From the NCBI RefSeq assembly GCF_018918005.1, contig NZ_JAHLPR010000018.1:34950-98949 (forward strand): a stretch of DNA of 64,000 nt. Direction: 5' to 3'. A model generated the notes under the pieces. The model had not been told where the DNA came from, searched no databases, and saw nothing but the letters and a program-made list of their open reading frames with translations. Below, in pieces: positions 17,915 through 26,156 of the stretch. Position numbers and translations under genes: made by a program. Source of the DNA: Paenibacillus sp. MSJ-34. GTDB lineage: Bacteria; Bacillota; Bacilli; Paenibacillales; Paenibacillaceae. Within the stretch, counting starts at the first letter, position 1. The number at the start of each line of letters is the position of its first letter.

Positions 17915-17952
17915 GCGACAGGCTTCCGATTCGGTTCGGAGGGCTGTCGTTT
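17915..17952 (+). terminator. Intrinsic terminator
   Basis: CGACAGGCTTCCGA pairs with TCGGAGGGCTGTCG around TTCGGT, with a two-base internal mismatch, and TTTT follows. It lies 300 bases after the acetyltransferase gene and ends the interval before the sugar cluster. Nothing else is visible in 17609-18099 except the two dispersed repeats. Confidence 0.6.
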
Positions 17953-18099
17953 TGCGTTCAAAGCACGATTCATAGAAAATTCCCCCGCCATCGAAGAAAT
18001 GTACACCTGCTCGCTTCCCTCGCGCTTGATTTAAGATAAGGATGTGCACAGAAATGAGGGGCATGCAACCTTACCATTTATGAGAGCGGAGGAGTCGAC

Positions 18100-19167
18100 A
18101 TGGCGGAAAAACAAGTGAAAGTAGGAATCATCGGGACTGGATTTATGGGCAAAGCGCATGCCGAAGGGTACCAATTATTCAACATAGAAATCGGTATGTT
18201 CGCTTCCCGGACGGCGGAGAAAGCGCAAGCGGTCGCCGAACAATTCGGCGTGGCACGCTGGACCGACCATTGGCTCGACTTGATCCGCGATCCGGAGATC
18301 GATTGCGTGGATATTACCGTTCCCAACCATTTGCATTACGAAATGGCCATGGCCTGCATCGAGGCCGGGAAGCCGTTCCTGATCGAGAAGCCGTTGGCGC
18401 GCAATACGGAAGAAGGCGAAGCGATCGTCCGGGCGGCCAAGGAGAAAGGAATCGTCGCCGTCTATGCGGAGAATATGCGCTTTAAGCCGGCGTTGATTCG
18501 TACGAAGGAACTTGTCGACGAAGGCGCCTTCGGCAAAGTGCTCATGCTTCGCTCGAACGAAATCCATAACGGCCCGTTCCATAGCCCGTGGTTCTGGGAT
18601 GCGAATTTGACCGGCGGCGGTGCGGCGATCGACATGGGCATCCATGGCGTCAATACGCTCGAATGGATTATGGGTTCGAAAATCAAGCGCGTCTATGCCG
18701 AAACGGAAGTGCTTAAATGGAAGGAGCATTGCAAGAACGGCGCGGAAGACAGCGCGATGGCGGTGCTTCGTTTCGAGAACGGAGGCATGGCGGAAATCGT
18801 CATCAGTTGGGCGATATCGGGAGGAATGGATGTGCGTCTGGAAGTGTTCGGCGATCAAGGGACCGCCTATGTGAGCACGACGCATGAAGCAGGCGGCTTG
18901 CGCATCTACAGCCAGAACGGATACGGCAAGTCCTATGAAGAGGAAGCGAGCCTCAAGCCGCATGTCGTCCCGACGAAAGGATGGAGCTTTCCGGCGCCGA
19001 AGGACGTCATTCAACAAGGGCATGCGTTTGAAGTGAAGCATTTTATCGATTGCGTGCGCGGCAAAGTGCAGCCGTCCAGCACATTGGAAGACGGCTTGCG
19101 GGCATTAAAGGTCGTCGAGGCGATGTATCGATCGGCGAAAACGGGAATGGCCGTGGAAGTGCAATGA
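18100..19167 (+). CDS. Gfo/Idh/MocA-family NAD(P)-dependent oxidoreductase (first)
   Basis: The 355-residue enzyme has an N-terminal Rossmann motif GIIGTGFMGKAHAEGY and the family EKP signature in FLIEKPLARN. A C-terminal alpha/beta domain follows, with GGGAAIDMGIHGVNTLEWIMG. These enzymes oxidise or reduce a sugar or inositol hydroxyl with NAD(P). It opens a cluster with a ROK kinase, a NagB-like deaminase, a TIM-barrel isomerase and a second oxidoreductase, so the substrate is probably a sugar handled as its keto or amino derivative. Its TGA overlaps the first ATG of the ROK gene (ATGA), a sign of translational coupling. Confidence 0.9.
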   Translation: MAEKQVKVGIIGTGFMGKAHAEGYQLFNIEIGMFASRTAEKAQAVAEQFGVARWTDHWLDLIRDPEIDCVDITVPNHLHYEMAMACIEAGKPFLIEKPLARNTEEGEAIVRAAKEKGIVAVYAENMRFKPALIRTKELVDEGAFGKVLMLRSNEIHNGPFHSPWFWDANLTGGGAAIDMGIHGVNTLEWIMGSKIKRVYAETEVLKWKEHCKNGAEDSAMAVLRFENGGMAEIVISWAISGGMDVRLEVFGDQGTAYVSTTHEAGGLRIYSQNGYGKSYEEEASLKPHVVPTKGWSFPAPKDVIQQGHAFEVKHFIDCVRGKVQPSSTLEDGLRALKVVEAMYRSAKTGMAVEVQ

Positions 19168-20144
19168 GGGGACAAACCGGCCGCGGGAAGAAGATGAACG
19201 AGCGCCCGGTCGCCGTCGGCATCGATGTCGGCGGCACGAAGATCCGGGCCGGATACGTCGCCGAGGACGGCGAAGTGCTGCGGACGGAGCAATATCCGAT
19301 GGACCGTTCTTCCCAAGCGGCCGCGCTCCATTCCATCTACCGCGCGGCGGACGATTTCCTGCAAACGCCTTGGGACGGAACGGCTCCTTGCGGCATTGGA
19401 GTCGGCCTGGTCGGCCAGGTCGATCCCGGCCGCGGCGTGTGGGTGCAGGCGATCAATATTCCGATTCGCGAACCGGTCGCTTTAGCGGCGGAACTGACCC
19501 GCAGGTACGGGCTGCCTGCAGCAATGGACAATGACGTGCAAGCGTCTACGCATGCGGAACGGCTGTACGGCGCCGGCAAGGAGTTCGAGCATTTTATCTA
19601 CATCAATGTCGGCACCGGCATTGCGATGGGCATCGTGGCGGACGGCGTGCTCGTTCGAGGGGCGGCCAATTATGCGGGTGAGTTCGGCCATATGTCGGTC
19701 GATCCGCACGGGGACGTCTGCATTTGCGGCAGGCGGGGCTGCTTGGAGCCGATCGCCTCCGGAGGCGGCATGGTCGAACGGGCGGGAGCCCACTTAGCGT
19801 CGTATCCGCATTCGTCGCTGCATGCTTACGCCGACCGTCTGCAATCGCAAGCGATCTTCGAGGAGGCCCGTCGAGGCGATCCGCTTGCGGCGCGCCTTGC
19901 GCAGAATGCGATGGAGGCGCTCGGTTCGGCCGTGACGAATGCGGTGAACCTGTTGAATCCGCAGGCCGTCATTGTAGGCGGGGGCGTGTTCAGGGACATG
20001 AGCCTGATCGAGGAGCTCAATGACTATATTCGCCGATTCAGCTTGCCGGCCGCCGCCCAATCGCTCGTACGGATCGAGACGTCGGAACTGGATATTCATA
20101 TGGTGGGACTGCTCGGAGCAGCATCATTAGTTTGGAGGTCTTAA
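19164..20144 (+). CDS. ROK-family sugar kinase
   Basis: The ROK/ASKHA fold is shown by the phosphate-1 motif VGIDVGGTKIRAGYV, the AMDNDVQAS active-site region, the GTGIAMGIV phosphate-2 motif, EFGHMSV and the zinc motif CICGRRGCLEPIAS. There is no N-terminal HTH, so it is an enzyme and not a repressor. It likely phosphorylates a hexose or amino sugar. The ATG at 19164 overlaps the previous stop by four bases. A later ATG at 19194, closer to the usual ROK start, is an alternative; both have weak ribosome-binding sites. The neighbouring NagB-like gene suggests an amino-sugar substrate. Confidence 0.88.
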   Translation: MRGQTGRGKKMNERPVAVGIDVGGTKIRAGYVAEDGEVLRTEQYPMDRSSQAAALHSIYRAADDFLQTPWDGTAPCGIGVGLVGQVDPGRGVWVQAINIPIREPVALAAELTRRYGLPAAMDNDVQASTHAERLYGAGKEFEHFIYINVGTGIAMGIVADGVLVRGAANYAGEFGHMSVDPHGDVCICGRRGCLEPIASGGGMVERAGAHLASYPHSSLHAYADRLQSQAIFEEARRGDPLAARLAQNAMEALGSAVTNAVNLLNPQAVIVGGGVFRDMSLIEELNDYIRRFSLPAAAQSLVRIETSELDIHMVGLLGAASLVWRS

Positions 20145-20147
20145 GCG

Positions 20148-20903
20148 ATGAAATGGATTGTGGAACAAAGTACTGAAGCGTTCAACCGGCGCAGCGCGCA
20201 GGAGATTACGGAGCAAATCGGGAGGAAGGCGGACAGCAGAATCAGCTTTGCCACTGGTTCGACAACGAAAGGGATCTATCGGGAATTAGCCGCCCTCTAT
20301 CGTCAGGGGGGCTTGGATTTTTCCCGCGTCGAGGCGTTTGTCCTCGACGAATACCAAGGCGCTTCCCAAGCCAATCCGGCAAGCTGCCTGGCCCGATTAA
20401 CGGCGCAACTGTTCGATCAAGTCAACATGGATGCGTCACGGATCCACTTCTTTGACAGCATGGCGGCGGATCTGCATCAGGTTGCCGAAGCTTACGAGCG
20501 GAACATTCGGGCTCTTGGCGGAATCGATCTGCAAGTGCTGGGGCTGGGCGCCAACGGCCATATCGGATTCAACGAGCCTGGCACCCCTTTCCATGCCGTG
20601 ACGCGCGTCGTAGATGTCGGCGAGGAGACGATCGAGGCGCGGGCGGACATGTTCGGTTCCAGGGAGCTTGTGCCCCGGCAAGGTATTACCTTGGGAATCA
20701 AGACGATTATGCAATCAAGGAAAATATTCCTGTTTGCGAACGGCGAACATAAAGCTACGATGGTGGAACAGGCGCTATTCGGTCCCGTTACGCCGGATAT
20801 TCCCGCCTCGGTACTGCAACTGCATCCGGACTTGACCGTCGTTCTCGACCGGGATGCCGCCGGGAAAGTACGGGATCGTCTGCCGGAAGACGCTGTTGAA
20901 TAA
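20148..20903 (+). CDS. nagB: Glucosamine-6-phosphate deaminase-like protein
   Basis: The 251-residue protein is of normal length for NagB. It has the family blocks FATGSTTKGIYREL, EAFVLDEYQG, LGLGANGHIGFNEPGTPF (catalytic H and E) and LVPRQGITLGIKTIM. NagB converts glucosamine-6-phosphate to fructose-6-phosphate and ammonia. It starts 3 bases after the ROK gene with TGGAGG upstream. In this cluster it may act on the product of the kinase and oxidoreductases instead of the classical substrate. NagA is absent here, which argues against a plain N-acetylglucosamine route. Confidence 0.85.
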   Translation: MKWIVEQSTEAFNRRSAQEITEQIGRKADSRISFATGSTTKGIYRELAALYRQGGLDFSRVEAFVLDEYQGASQANPASCLARLTAQLFDQVNMDASRIHFFDSMAADLHQVAEAYERNIRALGGIDLQVLGLGANGHIGFNEPGTPFHAVTRVVDVGEETIEARADMFGSRELVPRQGITLGIKTIMQSRKIFLFANGEHKATMVEQALFGPVTPDIPASVLQLHPDLTVVLDRDAAGKVRDRLPEDAVE

Positions 20904-20966
20904 CACGGGCGATCGCAGCCGCGAACACAGGACACGAACAAGACTATAACGGTCCGGGAGGTAAAG

Positions 20967-21794
20967 ATGAAGATTTCAATCGGAGGATACTCCTTTAACA
21001 ACACCTATTGCGATGGAAAAATGGACGTATTCGGTTATTTGGAGACGGTCAAATACCGGTATCGTATGGATGCGGTCGATCTATGGAACGGCTTCTTTAT
21101 CGATCGGAGCCAGCCGATCTATAAGCTTGCGGATGAAAGCTATATTCGCAAAATCAAAGAAGCGCTTGACGAGAAAGAGATGAGGGTCGTCAATTTTGCC
21201 GTTGACGGAGCCCATCTATGGGACCCGGATCCGGACATTCGGCAGAAGCTGTACGAGAATGCGCTGGTCCATCTCGACGCGGCGGAAATATTGGGCGCCG
21301 AGACAGTGCGAATCGATACGGGCGGCAGTTACCGGGAATCGGAGCCGATGACGGACGAACAATTCGAGTATACGGTCAAGCGCTATCGGGAATACGCGGA
21401 CCGGGCGGCGGACCGCGGGTATAAGATCGGTCCCGAGAATCATATGGGCGCCTCCTTGCTGCCGCGGGAAATGAAACGAATCGCGGAGGCCGTCGATCAT
21501 CCGGCATTCGGATTTCTGCTTCATCTCAACCGGTGGAAAGCCGATGAATTGGAAGGGGACGAACTGGTTGCGCCATGGGCGTTCCATACCCATTTCGATG
21601 CGAAAACGGTCGTTCTGCCCGAGGCGGAAGCGAAAGTCAAAAGCTTGCTCGCGGGCGGTTATGAAGGCTACTGGGGCGTGGAATACAATGCGCCCGGCAA
21701 TCAGTACGCCGAGATGGAATGGATCATTGCGGCCGTGAAACGATTGTTGATCGGCGCCGGCAATGAAATCGAGCGAGGTGAACAGGCGCAATGA
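20967..21794 (+). CDS. Sugar phosphate isomerase/epimerase (xylose-isomerase-like TIM barrel)
   Basis: The 275-residue protein has the AP-endonuclease-2/xylose-isomerase-like barrel pattern. KISIGGYSFN starts the barrel, AETVRIDTGGSYRESEPM and GYKIGPENHMG hold likely metal ligands (E and H), and AFHTHFDAKTV and YWGVEYN close it. Such enzymes isomerise or epimerise free or modified sugars with a divalent metal. CGGGAGG precedes the ATG. The stop overlaps the next gene by four bases (ATGA), so both are translated together. The exact substrate cannot be read from the sequence. Confidence 0.85.
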   Translation: MKISIGGYSFNNTYCDGKMDVFGYLETVKYRYRMDAVDLWNGFFIDRSQPIYKLADESYIRKIKEALDEKEMRVVNFAVDGAHLWDPDPDIRQKLYENALVHLDAAEILGAETVRIDTGGSYRESEPMTDEQFEYTVKRYREYADRAADRGYKIGPENHMGASLLPREMKRIAEAVDHPAFGFLLHLNRWKADELEGDELVAPWAFHTHFDAKTVVLPEAEAKVKSLLAGGYEGYWGVEYNAPGNQYAEMEWIIAAVKRLLIGAGNEIERGEQAQ

Positions 21795-22921
21795 GCGATA
21801 CGGTCAAAATCGGCATGATAGGCGTTGGGCAGATCGGCAAGCTGCATCTGGAAAGATACGAAGCGATTCCCGGCGTGGAGATTGTCGCCGCCTGCGACGT
21901 GAATGAAGCGGAAGCCCGGAGAACGGCGGAACGATACGGAATTCCCCATGTCTACACCGACTTCCGGGAAATGCTGAAGCGGGACGATATCGTCGCGGTC
22001 GACGTATGCTTGCATAACAACTTTCACGCGCCGGTTACGCTGGCCGCGTTCGAGGCGGGCAAGCATGTCTATTGCGAGAAGCCGATCGCCGGTTCTTACG
22101 CCGACGGCAAAGCGATGTTCGACGCGGCGGCGCAAACCGGCCGCATGCTGCATATTCAGCTCAGCACGTTATACCGGCCGGAAACGAAAGCGGCCAAAAC
22201 GTTAATCGACGGAGGCAAGCTCGGCAAGCTCTATCATGCCCGTTCCACCGGATTTCGCCGGCGGGGACGCCCGTATGTGGACGGATACGGCACGCCGTTC
22301 TTCACCCGCAAGGAAACGGCCGCGGGCGGGGCGCTGCTGGACATGGGCGTCTATCATATTGCGCAAATGCTGTATTTGCTGGGCAATCCGGAAGTGGCTA
22401 GCGTCTCGGGCAAAGTGTATCAAGAGATGGATATGCTGGCCGAACGGCGGGAGAAGAGCGGATTCGACGTGGAGGAGTTGGCCGTCGGGCTGGTTAAATG
22501 CCGGAACGGCATTACACTGGATTTGATCGAAGCGTGGTCGGTCCATATGGGCGGCTTCGAAGGCGGAACCGTCCTCGGGTCGCAAGGCGGGATCCGATTG
22601 CCGGCGGAGCTTGCGAACGGGATCAGCCAGCCGTTCAGCTTCCACAGCACCGTTTGCGATATCGACATGGACGCCACGGTGGATTTGGAGAAGATGGATC
22701 TGCGCTGGCATCGGTTAAGAGAAGATGAAACCGCTTACGACTCGTCGCAGCATCACTGGATCGCCGCGCTTGCGGGCCGGGTTCCCCTGCTGCCGACGGC
22801 GGAGCTTGCTCTGAATACGATGTTGATCAGCGAAGGGATCTACTTGTCGGACCGGCTGGAACGCGAAGTAACGGCGGAAGAAACCGCGGCGCTCTCGCAA
22901 TCCCTGTCCGTCTCCGTATAG
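21791..22921 (+). CDS. Gfo/Idh/MocA-family oxidoreductase (second)
   Basis: The 376-residue protein has the Rossmann motif GMIGVGQIGKLHLERY and the EKP motif in VYCEKPIAGS. GGALLDMGVYHIAQMLYLLG, in the second domain, holds the usual D and H near the active site. It is distinct from the first oxidoreductase at 18100. Two such enzymes in one operon are typical of pathways that oxidise a sugar to a keto form and reduce it again after a change elsewhere in the ring. It is coupled to the isomerase gene by a four-base overlap and followed by the transporter genes. Confidence 0.9.
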   Translation: MSDTVKIGMIGVGQIGKLHLERYEAIPGVEIVAACDVNEAEARRTAERYGIPHVYTDFREMLKRDDIVAVDVCLHNNFHAPVTLAAFEAGKHVYCEKPIAGSYADGKAMFDAAAQTGRMLHIQLSTLYRPETKAAKTLIDGGKLGKLYHARSTGFRRRGRPYVDGYGTPFFTRKETAAGGALLDMGVYHIAQMLYLLGNPEVASVSGKVYQEMDMLAERREKSGFDVEELAVGLVKCRNGITLDLIEAWSVHMGGFEGGTVLGSQGGIRLPAELANGISQPFSFHSTVCDIDMDATVDLEKMDLRWHRLREDETAYDSSQHHWIAALAGRVPLLPTAELALNTMLISEGIYLSDRLEREVTAEETAALSQSLSVSV

Positions 22922-22964
22922 CCGAATGCCTTTTACAAATAACTCATTACTGGGGGTTTGAAAG

Positions 22965-24308
22965 ATGAAAAAGAGATGGCTGATCGCAGGTTTGACAATC
23001 CTATTATCCGTCATGCTGACTATATCCGGATGCGGATCGAACAACAATGCCGGAGCGCCGGAGCAAGGAACAGGCGGCAAGCAAGAGCAACCGGGCGAAA
23101 AAGTGAAGGAATTCGAAATGTCGTTGCGGCACACGTTTATTAACGAAGCGGACCAATCGCGCGTAGCGATGTTGAACGATGTCATTCAAGAAGTGGAGAA
23201 GCAAGTTCCCGGCTTGAAAATCGTAACGGAAGGCGTCGATGTCGTCGTTAACCGTTCGACCAAGCTAAAGGCCGAATTCGCCGCGGGCACCCCGCCGAAA
23301 ATGTTCTACAACTTTGGCGGCAGCGACACGGAGAACTATGCCAAAACCGGACATTTGCTGGACTTGACCCCGATCGTGGAGGAATTGGGCTTGAAGGATA
23401 AAATTCAGGATTTCTCCGAATTTACGGTGGACGGCAAAATTTACGGCATTCCCGATAACGGCTATATCGAAGGATTTTTCTACAACAAGAAAATATTCGA
23501 GGAATTGAATCTGACGCCGCCGACAACGTGGGAGGAATTTCTGGCGATGTGCGAAACGTTGAAATCGAACGGCTATACGCCGCTCGCCCTCGGTGCGGCC
23601 GAAGCGTGGTCGATCAATATGATCCCGACGAATTTTGCCGCGACGCTTGGAGGAGCCGACTTTTTCCGCGGCTTGAAGACCGGGGAGACGAAGTGGACCG
23701 ATCCCGAGATGGTCGAAGCGTTCAAGAGGGTCAAGGAATTGCTCGATAAAGGCTACTATACGGAAAACACGCTCGGCTTCAAGCATTCCGAAGCGCAGGC
23801 ACAATTCTCCAGCGGCAAAGCGGCGATCATCTTCGACGGCACTTGGGGGCTTAACACCTATGCCAATAAAGACCGGTCGGTCGTGGCGAACGATCTCGGC
23901 TTCTTCAAAGTTCCGAACTTCGGCGGAAAGGGCGACAATACGATTAACGCCAGCTTCTCCACAGGCTATGCGTTCTCGTCCCATCTGGACGACAACGAAA
24001 TGGAAGCCGTGAAAGCTTTTATTAAAGAGTACTATCAGGAAAAATGGCAAAAGAGACAATTGCTCGAATCCAACCGCTTCCCATCGATGGTGCTGACCGA
24101 TACGGAAGGCGTGGAGCCGATCATTAAGGAAGTCAGCGACGCCGCGCAAGGCATGGCTACGTTCCCGGCGTTCGACGCGCTGGTGCAGCCGAAGATCAAG
24201 ACCGATCTCGAAGCGGGCATGCAGCAAGTGGTGGGCAATAAAACTTCCGTTGAGAAGATGCTGGAAAATATGCAATCCTTCCAGGAGCGAGAAAATAACA
24301 AAGAGTAA
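22965..24308 (+). CDS. Sugar ABC transporter substrate-binding lipoprotein (cluster a)
   Basis: A family 1 extracellular solute-binding protein of 447 residues. The signal peptide ends with lipobox TISGC (C23), so it is membrane-anchored outside the cell. The ligand-binding lobes have GKIYGIPDNGYIEGFFYNK and LNLTPPTTWEEFLAMCETLK, typical of sugar binders. Two MalF/MalG-type permeases follow. No ATPase gene is in the cluster, so it probably uses a shared MsmX-like ATPase, which is known for such importers in Firmicutes. GGGGG lies upstream of the ATG. Confidence 0.92.
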   Translation: MKKRWLIAGLTILLSVMLTISGCGSNNNAGAPEQGTGGKQEQPGEKVKEFEMSLRHTFINEADQSRVAMLNDVIQEVEKQVPGLKIVTEGVDVVVNRSTKLKAEFAAGTPPKMFYNFGGSDTENYAKTGHLLDLTPIVEELGLKDKIQDFSEFTVDGKIYGIPDNGYIEGFFYNKKIFEELNLTPPTTWEEFLAMCETLKSNGYTPLALGAAEAWSINMIPTNFAATLGGADFFRGLKTGETKWTDPEMVEAFKRVKELLDKGYYTENTLGFKHSEAQAQFSSGKAAIIFDGTWGLNTYANKDRSVVANDLGFFKVPNFGGKGDNTINASFSTGYAFSSHLDDNEMEAVKAFIKEYYQEKWQKRQLLESNRFPSMVLTDTEGVEPIIKEVSDAAQGMATFPAFDALVQPKIKTDLEAGMQQVVGNKTSVEKMLENMQSFQERENNKE

Positions 24309-24322
24309 CGGCAACCAGACGC

Positions 24323-24353
24323 TGCGGGTATCGCCGAGGCCGCGATACCCGCA
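24323..24353 (+). terminator. Stem-loop between binding-protein and permease genes
   Basis: TGCGGGTATCG pairs perfectly with CGATACCCGCA across a 9-base loop. No T-tract follows, so it may stabilise the upstream mRNA or weaken read-through rather than stop it. Confidence 0.6.
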
Positions 24354-24380
24354 CATTGATTCGGATCGGAGGGATTGGAA

Positions 24381-25262
24381 TTGAATCGGATGTTCAAAAA
24401 TCCTGTCGCTTATCTATTTTTTATCGTGCCCACGCTTTTGCTGTATTTTGTATTCTACTTGTACCCGTTATCCTCTACCGTGATCTATGCGTTCTCGGAT
24501 TGGGACGGGTTATCGGAGCCGGTATTCAACGGATTGGATAATTTCCGCAGAGCGTTGCAAGACGAACAGCTTTTCCGGTCGCTATGGAACAATCTGGCCT
24601 TCACCGGCTTCGCGCTGATCGTGCAGCTTCCCATTATTGTCGGTTCCGCCGTTCTAATCTCCGAAGTCCGCCGGTGGTCGGGTTTTTACAAGACGACGTT
24701 TTTCATGCCGGCTATCTTGTCTACGCCCGTCGTGGCGGTACTCTGGTCTTTCGTCGTTTTCCATCCGGAGATCGGCATACTGAATTTGACGCTGCGCCAT
24801 CTCGGGCTCGGACATTGGGCGAGGGCGTGGCTTGCGGACGATCATACCGCGCTGCTGTCGATCTTGGTGACGAACGCATGGGCCAGCATCGGCTTTTACA
24901 TCGTACTGGCGCTTGCCGCCATTTACGGCATTTCCAGAGAGATCCACGAAGCGGCGCAAGTGGACGGGGCGAGCTTCTGGCAGCGGTCGCTGTTCATTAC
25001 CGTTCCCATGATTCGTCCGGTCATCTCCGTGATCGTTCTGCTGAAAGTGGCCGGATCGCTCAAAACGCTCGATATCGTCATGGTGATGACGGGCGGAGGC
25101 CCGGCGGGGCTGACGGATGTAATGGCGACGTATATGTATCGGGTCGGCTTCCAATACCTTGAATCCGGTTATGCGAATACGATTGCGTTTATTATGGTCA
25201 TCTTTACGGTCATACTGACGGGCATTACCGGTTACATCTCGAAGAAGCTGGAGGAGGTCTGA
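24381..25262 (+). CDS. Sugar ABC transporter permease, MalF/UgpA type
   Basis: The 293-residue protein has six likely membrane spans and the inner-membrane EAA loop (EAAQVDGASFWQRSLFITVPMIRP, near 196-219, of which EAAQVDGA is the core). It starts with FKNPVAYLFFIVPTLLLYF. TTG at 24381 is chosen because GGAGGG lies 7 bases upstream; a TTG at 24375 is too close to it. It works with the next gene as the channel of the importer. Confidence 0.9.
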   Translation: MNRMFKNPVAYLFFIVPTLLLYFVFYLYPLSSTVIYAFSDWDGLSEPVFNGLDNFRRALQDEQLFRSLWNNLAFTGFALIVQLPIIVGSAVLISEVRRWSGFYKTTFFMPAILSTPVVAVLWSFVVFHPEIGILNLTLRHLGLGHWARAWLADDHTALLSILVTNAWASIGFYIVLALAAIYGISREIHEAAQVDGASFWQRSLFITVPMIRPVISVIVLLKVAGSLKTLDIVMVMTGGGPAGLTDVMATYMYRVGFQYLESGYANTIAFIMVIFTVILTGITGYISKKLEEV

Positions 25263-25267
25263 CGAGG

Positions 25268-26122
25268 ATGGGCACAAAGAACAAACCAAAGAACGGCATA
25301 CTCCTTCATATCGTATTGATGGGCTATGTTATAATTTCCTTATATCCGCTGTTCTGGGCGTTTCAGAACTCGTTCAAACGGCATGTCGACATCATCGTCT
25401 CGCCGTTCGCCCCGATCAAAAATTTTACGTTCCAAAACTATATCGACGCATGGAATACGTCCAACGTGAACGTCTATTTAGCGAACAGTTTTCTCGTCAG
25501 CACCGTTTCCAGCGTTGCAACCGTTTTCCTGGCAGCGATGACGGCGTACGCGCTGGTGAGAATTCCTTATAAACTATTGAACGCCGCGATCATGGGCATT
25601 TTGCTGCTCGCCATCATGGTCCCGGGAGCTACGATTCTGGTGCCGCTGTATTCGTTCGTGCGCAAATTCGAACAGTATTTCGGCTTTCAAATCTACGACA
25701 CCTATATGTCGCTGATCTTCCCTTACGTCACCTTCGGACTGGCGATTTCCGTTGTGATCATTAAAGCGTTTATGAGTTCGATGCCGAAGGAACTGGAAGA
25801 GGCTGCGGTCATGGACGGGCTGAACATCTACGGGCTGTTCTTCCGCATCGTGCTGCCGCTATGTTTGCCCGCGCTCGTCTCCGTCTTTATCGTCAACTAC
25901 TTAAACAACTGGAACGAGTTTATTATGGCGAATCTGCTTCTGTCCAAAGAAAATTTGCGCACGCTCGCGGTCGGGGTGGCTGCATTTAAAGACATGCTGA
26001 ACACGAACTATGGCGGCCTGTATGCGGCAACGATGTACAGCGTCATTCCGGTTGTCGTCGTCTATATTTTCCTGCAGGACCGAATCATCGAAGGCTTGAC
26101 CTCGGGAAGCTTGAAAGGCTGA
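25268..26122 (+). CDS. Sugar ABC transporter permease, MalG/UgpE type
   Basis: A second permease of 284 residues with six spans and the EAA motif (EEAAVMDGLNIYGLFFRIVLP). It ends with IIEGLTSGSLKG, the usual MalG-type C-terminus that contacts the ATPase. It starts 6 bases after the first permease, with GGAGGAGG upstream. It completes the membrane part of the importer; the ATPase must come from elsewhere. Confidence 0.9.
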   Translation: MGTKNKPKNGILLHIVLMGYVIISLYPLFWAFQNSFKRHVDIIVSPFAPIKNFTFQNYIDAWNTSNVNVYLANSFLVSTVSSVATVFLAAMTAYALVRIPYKLLNAAIMGILLLAIMVPGATILVPLYSFVRKFEQYFGFQIYDTYMSLIFPYVTFGLAISVVIIKAFMSSMPKELEEAAVMDGLNIYGLFFRIVLPLCLPALVSVFIVNYLNNWNEFIMANLLLSKENLRTLAVGVAAFKDMLNTNYGGLYAATMYSVIPVVVVYIFLQDRIIEGLTSGSLKG

Positions 26123-26156
26123 GCAGCGGTTACAGACGAGGAGGACATCATCCGGT

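Noticed and set aside
23265..24356. Long antisense frame (363 aa) opposite the binding-protein gene
   Set aside because: It mirrors the codon pattern of a well-supported lipoprotein gene and has no recognisable domain. Similar antisense frames at 44915-45889, 18175-19041 and 60906-61898 were rejected for the same reason.
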